Positions 17,264 to 26,210 of a stretch of DNA of 64,000 bases are shown here, one piece after another. Both the position numbers and the translations under genes were made by a program. A model generated the notes under the pieces. That model made no database searches, was not told the DNA's origin, and saw nothing but the letters and a program-made list of their open reading frames with translations. Origin of the DNA: Polyangiaceae bacterium (GTDB lineage Bacteria > Myxococcota_A > Polyangia > Polyangiales > Polyangiaceae); the NCBI GenBank assembly GCA_041389725.1, contig JAWKRG010000003.1, forward strand, positions 930,001 to 994,000, given 5' to 3'. Every line of letters starts with the position of its first letter. Positions within the stretch are counted from its first letter, which is position 1.

Positions 17264-19258
17264 TCACGGCGCCGCCGGCGCGTCGAGCACGGCCGGTTCA
17301 CCCTGCTTGAGGTAGAAGCGATAGCCTGCCGGCAGGGTGAGCATCTGCGTCGTGAGTTCACCGTTGGGCCAGCGCACCGTGACCTCCGCCTCGCAGGCCG
17401 CACCCAAACCAAAGTGCAAGACCATGTCGTTTTGCGCTCCGTAGTGACCGAAGCCGCCCCCGACTTCCTGGGTTTGGGTCACGTCGCCCGCTTTGACCGT
17501 CACGCGCGCGCCCACTGCCGAGCGGTTGGTGCCCGCGATGCCTTCCAGGCGTAGCTGTACGTAGTTGCCCTGCTCGCCGAGCACGTTCTCGAACAGCCGC
17601 ACGTTGGCCGTGTCGTAACAATTGTCGGGCAGGCTCACGTCACATCGCGCACGTGAGTGGCCCACGACGACGTCCAAATCTCCATCGTGGTCGAAGTCCG
17701 CGAACGCCACGCCGTGGCTGCGGTGATGGTCGATACCCTCGGCGAGGGGCACTTCTACGAAGGAGAGCTTCGCCTCCTGGTGATAGAGCAGCCCATGGTT
17801 GCCTGCATAGTCGGAGGCGCCGATGTAGATGTCCGGCCAGCCGTCGTTGTCGAAGTCGAACACGGCGTTCGTCATATGGCCCTCGTCCCAGCTCGCGCTG
17901 GTCTGCTGCACTTGCAGGCCGAGCGTTGCATCACCAGGCCGATCGAAGTGCACGTCGCTGCCGCCCTGATTGACGAGCACTTCGCTGCCGTCGGCACCCG
18001 CGCCTGCCCACCAGTGACGGATCTCCCCAGTCAGCAAGTCCATATCACCGTCGTTGTCGATATCGGCGCAGAAGGTACTGGCGCTGTTGCCCCCCAGGCG
18101 GAAGGGTTCGCGATCCTGCGTGTGATTCCAGTTGGGCTGAGTGCAACTGATCTGCGGCGCCGGCACGCCAGCGCAACCGTCGGCCGCGGGGTTCGCCTGG
18201 CAGTAGCAACGCGCAAACTGGTTGTCCTCCCAATCCTGATTGCCGTCGAAGGCGTAACCAGACGCGATCGAGACGTTGGAAAATCCAGTCGCGCTGCCCT
18301 GCCACAGATGGTTCGGCGCGCGGCCGTAGGATGCGGCGAGCAGTTCCGGGTAGCCGTCACCGTTCAAGTCGCATGCCGCGCTGGACCAGGCGTTGCTGTG
18401 GGCCTTGGCTTCGTTGAGGTCCGGAATCTGCCCCCAAGGCACGGTCGCGAGTCCGAGCTGATCCGTCACCAACGTGAAGTTGCCGCTGCCATCTCCACGA
18501 TAGAAGCGATCCTGCTGCGGCGCAGCACCGATGCCATTGAATCCGTAGGTGTTTTGGGGCACCCACAGATCCAGGAAGCCATCGCGGTCGTAGTCGACGA
18601 AAGTGACGCCCGCGGGATGGGAGACCTCACCCGCAGCTCGCGCTTGGCTACCGTCGGGCCCCAAGCTGAACTGCCCACTGCCGTCGTTGAGCATCAACTC
18701 GCTGCTTTCGCCGAGGGACTTGCTCGCGTCCGTCGTGTCGAGCGCCACGAACGCGTCTTGATCGCCGTCGTTGTCGACGTCGGCGAAGGCCATCACTTGA
18801 CCCGGGCGGCCCTTGCTGCCGCTGCTGTCGGTGCGCATCGCGAGAAACCCCGAACTCTGGGTCACGTCGCTGAAGCCTTTGCTACCGTTGTTGCGCATCA
18901 GGAAGATGTTCCGCGTGCCACCGGTCGTGAAGTCGTCGGCTGCGATGGCCGCCCGTCGCACGACGAGATCGGCGAAACCGTCCCCGTCGATGTCGGCAAC
19001 GTTCACACGCTGCCCTTCCACGCCGGTCAGCCCCCACTCCGCAGTGCGCTCGACGAAGACCTGATTGCCCGCGGTCCAGCGCGTTCCCGCGTTGCACACT
19101 GGCGCGGGACAATCGAGGCAGCCGTTTACGACACCGCCGCCACCGCTTCCACCGCTGCCACCGCCAGAGTCGCCGTCGGAGCTGCACGCCGTCGTGGCCG
19201 CCAGCAGCGCCAGCAGCGCCGCGCGACCGAGCCCAAGGACACCCGCTCGTTCCACCAT
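17264..19258 (-). CDS. FG-GAP/VCBS repeat lipoprotein with UnbV (CRTAC1-like) domain
   Basis: ATG at 19258 followed by a lipoprotein signal with lipobox TTAC near residue 25 and a Gly/Ser linker. The body is an integrin-like beta-propeller: at least seven calcium-binding loops such as DIDGDGFADLVV, DVDNDGDQDAF, DYDRDGFLDLWV, DLNGDGYPELL, DIDNDGDMDLL, DFDNDGWPDIYI and DFDHDGDLDVVV. The C-terminal 110 residues form an ASPIC/UnbV domain (NRSAVGARVTV, VRWPNGE). Such proteins act outside the cell in adhesion or ligand binding. An insert with clustered Cys (near 345-375) is unusual for the family. The role here is unknown. Confidence 0.9.
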   Translation of the reverse strand: MVERAGVLGLGRAALLALLAATTACSSDGDSGGGSGGSGGGGVVNGCLDCPAPVCNAGTRWTAGNQVFVERTAEWGLTGVEGQRVNVADIDGDGFADLVVRRAAIAADDFTTGGTRNIFLMRNNGSKGFSDVTQSSGFLAMRTDSSGSKGRPGQVMAFADVDNDGDQDAFVALDTTDASKSLGESSELMLNDGSGQFSLGPDGSQARAAGEVSHPAGVTFVDYDRDGFLDLWVPQNTYGFNGIGAAPQQDRFYRGDGSGNFTLVTDQLGLATVPWGQIPDLNEAKAHSNAWSSAACDLNGDGYPELLAASYGRAPNHLWQGSATGFSNVSIASGYAFDGNQDWEDNQFARCYCQANPAADGCAGVPAPQISCTQPNWNHTQDREPFRLGGNSASTFCADIDNDGDMDLLTGEIRHWWAGAGADGSEVLVNQGGSDVHFDRPGDATLGLQVQQTSASWDEGHMTNAVFDFDNDGWPDIYIGASDYAGNHGLLYHQEAKLSFVEVPLAEGIDHHRSHGVAFADFDHDGDLDVVVGHSRARCDVSLPDNCYDTANVRLFENVLGEQGNYVQLRLEGIAGTNRSAVGARVTVKAGDVTQTQEVGGGFGHYGAQNDMVLHFGLGAACEAEVTVRWPNGELTTQMLTLPAGYRFYLKQGEPAVLDAPAAP

Positions 19259-19495
19259 TGGGGCGGCTGCCTACTGCCTTTCTTGGGTTCGCGCAACGCG
19301 CTGGCCGGCGCGGCCCGGCTCCATGACCATGAAATGACACGCAAATCGGGAGGACCTCGAGCGCCCGCGATAGCTGGCGACGCGCGGCCCCACCGCCCTG
19401 CCCCTCGCCCAGCCTCTCGCTCGAAGGGCTCAGGCCGGTTCGCGGGCGGGTCATCAGCCCCACTCGGAGTGGACGCGAGTGGTACCCTCGGGCGC

Positions 19496-21811
19496 GTGAC
19501 TTCGCTGCGTGACGCCATTCCGCACGAGAGCGCTCACGGCCATGTGACGGGCCAGGCGCTCTATACCGACGACCTGACCGCGCGCCACCCCGACGCGCTC
19601 CATTGCTGGCCCGTGTGCGTGGAGCAAGCCCACGCGCGCGTGCGCGGCCTGGACGCGAGCCGCGCCTTGGCACAGCCGGGCGTGGTCACCGTGCTGACCG
19701 CCGCAGACGTCAGCGGCGACAATCAGCTTGGCCCGGCCGTGCCCGACGAACCGCTGTTCCCCGACGAAGTGATGTACCACGGGCATGCGGTCGCGTGGGT
19801 CGTGGCAGAGAGCGAAGCAGTAGCGCGTGCTGCAGCGGCCCTCGTCACCGTGGAGACCCAGCCGCTGCCCGCGGTCCTCGAGATCGAAGAAGCGATAGCG
19901 CAGCAGCATTTCCTCACGGACGCGCTGCGCATTCGGCGAGGTGATCCCGAGGGCGCCATTGCCTCCGCACCGCATCGCATCCAGGGCGAGCTGGCCATCG
20001 GCGGCCAAGAGCACGTGTACCTGGAGACCCACGCTGCCTTGGCCCTGCTCGACGAAACTGGGCACGTCTTCGTGCACGCCTCCACGCAGCACCCGACGGA
20101 GACGCAGGAGATCGTCGCGCGCATCTTGGGGCTACCCAAGAACGAAGTCACGGTGCAGCTATTGCGCATGGGAGGCGCCTTCGGCGGCAAGGAAGTCCAG
20201 GCCAATACCTGGGCAGCCGTCGCGGCACTCGCCGCGCGCAAGACCGGCCGCGCGGTGCGCGTGCGCCTGGATCGCCAACGCGACATGGCCCTCACCGGCA
20301 AGCGCCATCCGTTCCTCGGCCGCTACGAAGTCGGCTTCGACGACCAAGGCAAGATCCTCGGCGCCAAGTTCGAGCTCTACGCCGACGGCGGCTGGTGTCT
20401 GGATCTGACCGAACCCATCGTGTACCGCGCGATGTTCCACATCGACAACGCCTACCATCTGGTAAACGTGGACGTGCTGGGGCGCGGCGTTCGCACGAAC
20501 CACACCAGTCACACGGCCTTCCGTGGCTTTGGCGGTCCCCAAGGCATGATCGTCATCGAAGAAGTGATGGATCGCATCGCGCGCGAACTGGGTCGCGCGC
20601 CGGAATCCGTTCGCCGCCACAACTTCTACCGCTCTGGAGACAGCACCCACTACCAGGAGCCGGTGAAGGACGCGGATCGCATCGAGCGCATCTGGGCGTC
20701 TCTACTCGCTGATTCCGAGTTCGAGCAGCGCAAGGCCGCCATCGCCCAGTTCAACGCCAACCACGCGACCACGAAGCGAGGGCTGGCCATCACCCCGGTG
20801 AAGTTCGGCATCTCCTTCACTGCCACCTTCTACAACCAGGCCGGCGCGCTGGTGCTGGTCTACAAGGACGGCAGCGTTCAGGTGAACCATGGCGGCACGG
20901 AGATGGGGCAAGGCCTGCACACGAAGATGATGCAGGTAGCCGCTCACACCCTCGGCATCTCCACGGAGCACGTGCGACTGATGCCGACGCGAACCGACAA
21001 GGTTCCCAACACCTCCGCTACCGCCGCCTCCAGCGGCTCGGATCTCAACGGAGCCGCCGTCAAGCGCGCCTGCGAGGAAATCCGCGACAATCTGGCCACG
21101 ATAGCGGCGAGCGAGCTGGGTTGCGACGCTGCCAAGGTGCGCTTCGAGCACGGCAATGTGTTCGCCGAAGCTGAGCCTGCGTCGTCCTTATCCTTCGCCG
21201 ACGTGTGCAAGCGTGCCTACTACGCGCGGGTACCGCTGTTCGCTTCGGGATACTACCGCACGCCGGACATTCACTTCGACAAGGCGGCCGGCAGCGGCAG
21301 GCCCTTCCACTACTACGCCTACGGCGCAGCGGTCAGCGAGGTGGAAGTCGATGGCTTCACCGGCGGCTATGTCTTCCGCCGCGTGGACATCTTGCATGAC
21401 GTGGGCAATTCCCTTTCGCCCCTCGTGGATCGCGGCCAGGTAGAAGGCGGCTTCATCCAGGGCTTGGGCTGGCTCACCCTGGAAGAGTTGGTGTGGGACG
21501 ACGCAGGCCGCCTGGCCACGCGCGGCCTCTCCACCTACAAGCTTCCCGGCCTTGGAGAATGCCCCGAGGTGTTCAACGTTCGACTGCTAGACAAGGCCGA
21601 CGAGCCCACCGTCGTCTACGGCAGCAAAGCCGTGGGCGAGCCGCCCTTCATGCTGGCGCTGTCCGTCCGTGAAGCCTTGCGCGACGCCGTAGCAGCCTTC
21701 GGCAGGGGTGGTCGCGTGCAGCTACCCTCCCCCGCCACACCCGAAGCGGTGTTCTTCGCCATCGAGCGTCAGCGCAACGCCGCGGGCGCAACGGAACAAG
21801 CCGCGCAGTGA
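19496..21811 (+). CDS. xdhB: xanthine dehydrogenase molybdopterin-binding subunit
   Basis: Catalytic subunit carrying the molybdenum cofactor. GTG at 19496 is chosen because it gives the family's N-terminus (DAIPHESAHGHVTGQALYTDD) and a normal 771 residues; the frame happens to be open far upstream, antisense to the FG-GAP gene. Motifs: GGAFGGKE near residue 225, AFRGFGGPQG, TEMGQGLHTKM, and the C-terminal GEPPFML, which holds the catalytic Glu near 716. With xdhA and xdhC it completes the bacterial three-protein enzyme set. Its promoter must lie in the roughly 240 bases after the divergent FG-GAP start. Confidence 0.93.
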   Translation: MTSLRDAIPHESAHGHVTGQALYTDDLTARHPDALHCWPVCVEQAHARVRGLDASRALAQPGVVTVLTAADVSGDNQLGPAVPDEPLFPDEVMYHGHAVAWVVAESEAVARAAAALVTVETQPLPAVLEIEEAIAQQHFLTDALRIRRGDPEGAIASAPHRIQGELAIGGQEHVYLETHAALALLDETGHVFVHASTQHPTETQEIVARILGLPKNEVTVQLLRMGGAFGGKEVQANTWAAVAALAARKTGRAVRVRLDRQRDMALTGKRHPFLGRYEVGFDDQGKILGAKFELYADGGWCLDLTEPIVYRAMFHIDNAYHLVNVDVLGRGVRTNHTSHTAFRGFGGPQGMIVIEEVMDRIARELGRAPESVRRHNFYRSGDSTHYQEPVKDADRIERIWASLLADSEFEQRKAAIAQFNANHATTKRGLAITPVKFGISFTATFYNQAGALVLVYKDGSVQVNHGGTEMGQGLHTKMMQVAAHTLGISTEHVRLMPTRTDKVPNTSATAASSGSDLNGAAVKRACEEIRDNLATIAASELGCDAAKVRFEHGNVFAEAEPASSLSFADVCKRAYYARVPLFASGYYRTPDIHFDKAAGSGRPFHYYAYGAAVSEVEVDGFTGGYVFRRVDILHDVGNSLSPLVDRGQVEGGFIQGLGWLTLEELVWDDAGRLATRGLSTYKLPGLGECPEVFNVRLLDKADEPTVVYGSKAVGEPPFMLALSVREALRDAVAAFGRGGRVQLPSPATPEAVFFAIERQRNAAGATEQAAQ

Positions 21812-21857
21812 CCCACGCTGCGGAGGCGAAGCCCCCAGCTTCTTGCTGCAGCGCGCA

Positions 21858-22244
21858 CTAGCTCGCGCGCTTGTTGCGCTGCCAGCGCCAGAGCCCAATG
21901 CCCAGCACGAGCACGGCTAGCGCCACGAAGGCCACCGTTCGAGTGCGGTTCTCTTCGGCCTGACGCATTTGCGACTCCAGCCGCTCCCGTTCTTCGTTCA
22001 GCTCTTGGGTGACCTTCTCCAGCTGTTTGCGCTGCTCGTCCACTTCGGAGAGTTGCTGCTTCAGGCTGCCCGCGTCCCCAGGCGCAGCGCCATCTGCGTG
22101 CGCCGCGTTGGCAGCACCGCCCGCAAAGCCCTCCGGAGGGAACACTCCGCCATCCCCCGGCGCCACAGGCTTTCGCGCGACTGCGCTCGCCGCCCATAGA
22201 CTGGCGGCGAGTACCAGCAACAGTGTCTTCGTACGCGTTGTCAT
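21858..22244 (-). CDS. small envelope protein: signal peptide, coiled coil, C-terminal TM
   Basis: 128 residues: signal peptide (cleavage near AVA-RK), short linker, coiled coil at about 60-97 (SLKQQLSEVDEQRKQLEKV...), then a transmembrane helix at about 104-121 and a basic tail. The topology puts the coiled coil in the periplasm. Its ATG directly abuts the stop of the upstream gene (TAG then ATG), so the two are translationally coupled. No family recognised. Confidence 0.7.
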   Translation of the reverse strand: MTTRTKTLLLVLAASLWAASAVARKPVAPGDGGVFPPEGFAGGAANAAHADGAAPGDAGSLKQQLSEVDEQRKQLEKVTQELNEERERLESQMRQAEENRTRTVAFVALAVLVLGIGLWRWQRNKRAS

Positions 22245-22955
22245 CTAACCGAAAGCTCGCTCGAGGGACTCGCTGTACCGTGCTTTGGCCTCGCCCTTCA
22301 ACACACTGCCGTGGCCACCAATCAGGTGCGCGAATTGCAGCGCTCCGAGGCGCCGATAGTCGTCGGCGATATCGCGACCGTCTTTGCGCTTCTGCGCCTT
22401 CAGCCAGAACGGACCGAACTTGGCTTTGCCCATGAACCCTGCGGGCCGCATCACGAGCCGCGCCAAGAAGCTGCAGCCCTCCATGTCGGTCCAGTTCTGT
22501 ACGCTGTCGCAGGTCACCAGCACGCCCCCCGCGCGGTCGACCAAGAGCGCGCCTTCTGGGCGTCGCACATTTTCGAAAGCGAACACCCGAGCCGCAAACG
22601 GCTTGTGCGTATCCGACAAGTCTTCGTCCGCTCGAAGGTCGCCCTGGAAGCGTGTCTTGGGCAGCGCCCAAAACTTCGCCGAGAAGCGCGAGCGATAGTA
22701 GGGGTCGTCCATGCCGTGGAAGGCGCCGATCTTCACCACGTGCTTGACGGTGCCGAGTTCGTTCAACTTCGTTTCGGTCTCGTCATCCAGGCGAACGGAG
22801 TTGATCACCGACAGCTCTTTTCCCTCGCGCAGCACCACCATGTTGCGCGGAAATTGCATCAGCGCACCGGGTCGAAAACTGCCCGTCACGACGAACACGT
22901 CGGTGAAGACTTCGGTCAGCGGGCCGTGCGGCAAGGCTTTCGGAAAATCCGTCAT
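22245..22955 (-). CDS. metallo-beta-lactamase-fold-like protein
   Basis: A 236-residue protein with the sequence flow of the metallo-hydrolase fold (early beta sheet, VINSVRLDDE, then KIGAFHGMDDPYYRSRF, later DSVQNW and HLIGGHG near the end). The canonical HxHxDH metal motif is absent, replaced by FHGMDD, so activity as a metal hydrolase is doubtful; it resembles the DUF4336 branch. I took the ATG at 22955, since the frame before it is short and Arg/Ala-rich. First gene of a two-gene operon with the coiled-coil protein. Confidence 0.6.
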   Translation of the reverse strand: MTDFPKALPHGPLTEVFTDVFVVTGSFRPGALMQFPRNMVVLREGKELSVINSVRLDDETETKLNELGTVKHVVKIGAFHGMDDPYYRSRFSAKFWALPKTRFQGDLRADEDLSDTHKPFAARVFAFENVRRPEGALLVDRAGGVLVTCDSVQNWTDMEGCSFLARLVMRPAGFMGKAKFGPFWLKAQKRKDGRDIADDYRRLGALQFAHLIGGHGSVLKGEAKARYSESLERAFG

Positions 22956-23011
22956 CGCTCGGCTCATAGCGGCACCGAGACGCGCTGCCAACCGTCCTCG
23001 GTTCACACCGA

Positions 23012-23066
23012 TTCACACCCGCAGATTGTGCAGAGGTTGGGTCTAAACGGTCGGCATCGCTATGCA
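23012..23066. repeat. dispersed 55-bp direct repeat, copy 1
   Basis: Shares the block CGCAGATTGTGCAGAGGTTG and on to GGTC(G/T)GCATCGCT with copy 2 at 23722-23776. The two copies flank the 23110-23570 gene pair in the same orientation. Confidence 0.85.
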
Positions 23067-23109
23067 CTAGTCGCGCGCTGCGCTTCGTTGCCTGTAGTCG
23101 CGAGCGCCA

Positions 23110-23496
23110 CTAGGCACGTCGAGCACGGTCTCTCACCAGGGGCCAAACGAATGCCCCAAGGAACGTGACGCTGACGACGAGCAGCGCCAACTTGGACGAG
23201 GGCAACGCGGCAGCAAGAGCGGAGGAGCAGACGAACAACCCGAGGCGCTTCTTGTGTGCGTCGGAAAAGCCCAGCAGATAGCCTCCCAGTGCCAAGGGCG
23301 CCGCGGTACCGCTCACGCGGCCGGCACCGCCTGAGCTGAAGTCGAGCAGTCCCGAGGCTCCGACCAGAAAGATGCACAGCCCGCCCGCAAGGGATGCGGC
23401 GACAATCGCAGCTCGCGACGTCGCGTGCCTGAAGCGAAGAACGACACCGACCGTCGCGACGCACGCGAGGAGCACGCCAACCTGAAAGACCGACAT
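23110..23496 (-). CDS. small integral membrane protein, four TM helices
   Basis: 128 residues with four hydrophobic helices (about 4-20, 27-48, 57-75, 83-118 in two parts) and an Arg-rich C-terminus on the expected cytoplasmic side. The ATG at 23496 shares its A with the TGA stop of the 24-codon gene just upstream, a TGATG junction typical of translational coupling; this decides the start against longer in-frame extensions. Family unknown. Confidence 0.65.
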   Translation of the reverse strand: MSVFQVGVLLACVATVGVVLRFRHATSRAAIVAASLAGGLCIFLVGASGLLDFSSGGAGRVSGTAAPLALGGYLLGFSDAHKKRLGLFVCSSALAAALPSSKLALLVVSVTFLGAFVWPLVRDRARRA

Positions 23497-23570
23497 CACT
23501 TGCCGTCCAGGCAATCGAGGTACTCGATGTAGGCCTTGCTGCGAGGTCCTGATCCAATGGGGTTCGGCAT
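23496..23570 (-). CDS. 24-residue small protein coupled to the membrane gene
   Basis: Reads MPNPIGSGPRSKAYIEYLDC then LDGK and stop. It has a good ribosome site on the minus strand (AGGAG, eight bases before the ATG) and its stop overlaps the next start as TGATG. The peptide is soluble and contains one Cys. It could be a genuine microprotein or a leader that controls translation of the membrane protein. Confidence 0.55.
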   Translation of the reverse strand: MPNPIGSGPRSKAYIEYLDCLDGK

Positions 23571-23721
23571 GGTCTTGGCTCCTGATGACGGACCTATCGG
23601 CACTGCCGCGGGTCGGTTGCCTCAGAAAAAGTGACCGTGCCCAACGACGCCATCGCCCATGTCGTCGACATGCACCGAAGATGATCGGCAGCGCTTGCGT
23701 TGCGCAATCTGACATCCTCCC

Positions 23722-23776
23722 TCACACGCAGATTGTGCAGAGGTTGGGTCTAAACGGTCTGCATCGCTGTTCACTA
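23722..23776. repeat. dispersed 55-bp direct repeat, copy 2
   Basis: Second copy of the block at 23012-23066, with a few substitutions (for example GGTCTGCATCGCTGTTCACTA against GGTCGGCATCGCTATGCACTA). It ends about 70 bases before the 23849 gene start. Confidence 0.85.
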
Positions 23777-23848
23777 ATCCCTCGCGGCGCGCCGCTGCCG
23801 CGGGTTCGCCGCCTTGAGCATCACGGCAGCGAGCGCTACGGTGCATCC

Positions 23849-24718
23849 ATGACTCGCACGTGGCTCTTCGCATTCTCGTTGTTGCTCCTCGCGTCATCCA
23901 CTCACGCGCAACCGGGACCTGGTGGCGCACCGCCTGGTCCCGACGGCGCGCCACCAGGAGAAGTGCCGCCGCCCGGTGACGCACCGCCCACAGACGGGCC
24001 GCCGCCGGAGCCCGCGCCCCCTGCGCCACCACCCACCGTGGCGCCGCCGCCAGCACCGCCTCCCGCGCCGCCGCCGCATCCGCCCATGCAGCGACGCATG
24101 GCACCGCCGCCCCCTGCGCCGCATCACCGCGATCCCGACGCGCGCCGGCACGACGGCTTCTACCTGCGCGCCGGAGTGGGCTTCGGTGGCTATCACCAGT
24201 ACCTCGAGGGTGACGTATCACCCGAGGTGAAGGGGCGCGTATCCGGCATTGCCAGCCTCAGTGAGTTCGCGCTTGGCGGCACGATCAGCCGAGGCTTCGT
24301 GCTGGGTGTCGGGCTTTACGGCGCTGCCGTGCTCGCGTCCAACTATCACCCGGAAACCAACGCCGCTCTGCCGGCTGAGTTCGTCGAGGAAGAATTCAGC
24401 TTCGATGTAGTCGGTCCCTTCTTCGACTACTACTTCGACGAACACAAAGGCCTGCACCTACAAGTTGCCCTCGGCTTCGCGTCGTACTCGGGCATCGGCG
24501 TCGACTCGACAAGCTACGACGAGGACCAGTACAAGGCCTTCGGTGGCGGCGTAATGGTCGGCTTCGGTCACGACTGGTGGGTGGCGGATCAATGGAGCGT
24601 CGGGGTGCTAGGCCGCGGGATGCTCGGCGTGGTGGTCGGTGACGACGATGCGGGGAACCGCTGGACGCACGTGATCAGCACGTCGCCGTCCATCCTGTTC
24701 ACGGTGACCTACCACTAG
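23849..24718 (+). CDS. outer-membrane beta-barrel-like protein with Pro-rich N-terminus
   Basis: The ATG at 23849 begins a clear signal peptide ending in THAQ. A roughly 85-residue Pro-rich segment follows (PPPPEPAPPAPPP type), then a 190-residue domain of Gly/aromatic strands (FYLRAGVGFGGYHQYLEGD, VLGVGLYGAAVLASN, FDYYFDEHKGLHLQVALGFAS, SPSILFTVTYH), typical of an eight-stranded or similar outer-membrane barrel; the aromatic-rich C-terminus fits BAM recognition only loosely. The Pro-rich part may cross peptidoglycan. Function unknown. Confidence 0.75.
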   Translation: MTRTWLFAFSLLLLASSTHAQPGPGGAPPGPDGAPPGEVPPPGDAPPTDGPPPEPAPPAPPPTVAPPPAPPPAPPPHPPMQRRMAPPPPAPHHRDPDARRHDGFYLRAGVGFGGYHQYLEGDVSPEVKGRVSGIASLSEFALGGTISRGFVLGVGLYGAAVLASNYHPETNAALPAEFVEEEFSFDVVGPFFDYYFDEHKGLHLQVALGFASYSGIGVDSTSYDEDQYKAFGGGVMVGFGHDWWVADQWSVGVLGRGMLGVVVGDDDAGNRWTHVISTSPSILFTVTYH

Positions 24719-24733
24719 CGGCTCGCAGGGCAC

Positions 24734-24748
24734 GTCCGGCGGCCGGAC
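24734..24748. terminator. palindrome between convergent genes
   Basis: GTCCGGC-G-GCCGGAC lies between the stops of two convergent genes (24718 and 24752) and could serve as a bidirectional terminator. No T-run. Confidence 0.35.
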
Positions 24749-24751
24749 TTC

Positions 24752-25444
24752 TCATTCGGCGGTTTCGAGCATGGGCGGAACTCCCGCGGACAATGCGTCG
24801 ATCTCGTAGCGCTCGGTGTCCGCAACGTAGACTTCGCCCCCGAAGAGTTCCTTATCGGGGGTGTCTGCACGCGCGGGCACGAGGCGCCACACCCAGAGCT
24901 CTGTGCCGAGACCGTAGCTGTCCCACAGCGCGTACCAACCGGGAGCGCTACCTTTCGGGTCGTGTGCGATGGTGATCCAAATGCCCTTGGGCGCCTCACC
25001 CTCGGCCACGGTGAGGACGTTGCGCTGCTCGGTACTGCATGCGCCGATGTCGACCTCGACGTGGGGCTGCAGCCGCTCGAAGGCGCCCCGATTGCCGAAG
25101 GTCAGGAACGCGACGTTGGCTCTGCACAGCGATTTGGACACACCTTTGCCGAACTCGGCGTATCGCGCGTACAAGTCGTCGCCACTCGGCTCGAACAGCA
25201 GCCACGCACGGCGCTCTCCAAAAATCATCTCCGCCAAGACCAAGCCTTCAGGGTCGTCCGCCGCTAGGCTGGCGCGCACTCGAACGTCATCGACGACCTT
25301 CGTTGGCCGCCGCGCGTGAGGTGGCGGACGCGCCGTCGGTCGCGTCGCTGGCGGTTTCGCGGTGAAAGCGACTGGCGTGGGTTGCGGCGAGACTCCCCCA
25401 GCGCAGGCGCTGGTGAATGCCAGAAGCGATAGCGAGCGTCTCAC
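24752..25444 (-). CDS. putative lipoprotein, unknown
   Basis: The GTG at 25444 gives a short basic n-region and lipobox-like FTSAC near residue 13, then a Pro/Thr/Arg-rich linker (about 20-50) and a 180-residue globular domain with alternating strands, four Cys and aromatic-rich motifs (GWYALWDSYGLGTELWVWRLVPA). No family recognised. It is divergent from the Cys-rich lipoprotein gene at 25536, with about 90 bases between them. Confidence 0.6.
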   Translation of the reverse strand: MRRSLSLLAFTSACAGGVSPQPTPVAFTAKPPATRPTARPPPHARRPTKVVDDVRVRASLAADDPEGLVLAEMIFGERRAWLLFEPSGDDLYARYAEFGKGVSKSLCRANVAFLTFGNRGAFERLQPHVEVDIGACSTEQRNVLTVAEGEAPKGIWITIAHDPKGSAPGWYALWDSYGLGTELWVWRLVPARADTPDKELFGGEVYVADTERYEIDALSAGVPPMLETAE

Positions 25445-25535
25445 CGCCTCGGTGTACACCACTTCGCGCTCGCACTCAGCTCGGCCGCGGGACTCCCAAA
25501 GTTGCCGAAGGGCGAAGCGACTGGCACCATTAACC

Positions 25536-26147
25536 ATGCCTTCGCCTTCGTTTCTCGGACATTGCCGTGCTTTGACGGTATTTGGCGCGCTCCTGACCAT
25601 GGGCGCCTGCGGCTCCAGCGAGAGCTCGGAGAGTAGCTCGGCCCCGACGTGCTCACAGCCTACCGACGTGGGTTCCGGCTTCGAGCAGTGTGCTGGCGGT
25701 TGGTTCCACCGCACGTCCGTAGCGCAGTGCGAAGGAACTCCAGCGAGTTCTTGCGGCCAGGGTTGCGAGTCGCACCCGGACTGCGGAAAGCCCAACGCCG
25801 TTTGCTTGGTCGCGGGCTACGGGGGGTGTCGCTGCCAGACGAACTGCACGACCGATGCGGACTGCACTGCCGGCGAGGTCTGCGTCTGCGGCGGCTCAGG
25901 TGGAATGTGCATCCGCGCGAGTTGCACGAGCGACGCGGACTGCGGCAAGGGATTACGCTGCGCCTCCTACCCCACCCTCGTCAAGTGCGGTTACGAGGTC
26001 GAGCGCTATGGTGTGACGATGGGTGGGCTCGCGTGTCAGACGGCCAAAGACGAGTGCGCGAGCAGTGACGAATGCCCCACGGATCAGCTCTGTACGGCGA
26101 TAGATGGAGTGCGCGTCTGCATGGCCGCGCAACCTTGTTCCTCCTAG
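25536..26147 (+). CDS. Cys-rich lipoprotein with EGF/Dickkopf-like repeats
   Basis: Signal with lipobox MGAC near residue 24 and a Ser/Glu linker. The mature part contains about 20 Cys, with repeated units such as CTTDADCTAGEVCVC, CTSDADCGKGLRC and CASSDECPTDQLC; this spacing is common in myxobacterial surface proteins. Probably disulfide-stabilised and cell-surface located. Function unknown. Confidence 0.75.
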   Translation: MPSPSFLGHCRALTVFGALLTMGACGSSESSESSSAPTCSQPTDVGSGFEQCAGGWFHRTSVAQCEGTPASSCGQGCESHPDCGKPNAVCLVAGYGGCRCQTNCTTDADCTAGEVCVCGGSGGMCIRASCTSDADCGKGLRCASYPTLVKCGYEVERYGVTMGGLACQTAKDECASSDECPTDQLCTAIDGVRVCMAAQPCSS

Positions 26148-26210
26148 CAAGGCGCCGCGGGGACGCGCAGCTCCGAGCAACCTGCTAGGCTCCCGGCGGA
26201 GGGATTCGAC

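Noticed and set aside
17657..19495. Long upstream extension of the xdhB frame
   Set aside because: It is antisense to the FG-GAP repeats and has no XDH similarity; the GTG at 19496 gives the normal N-terminus.
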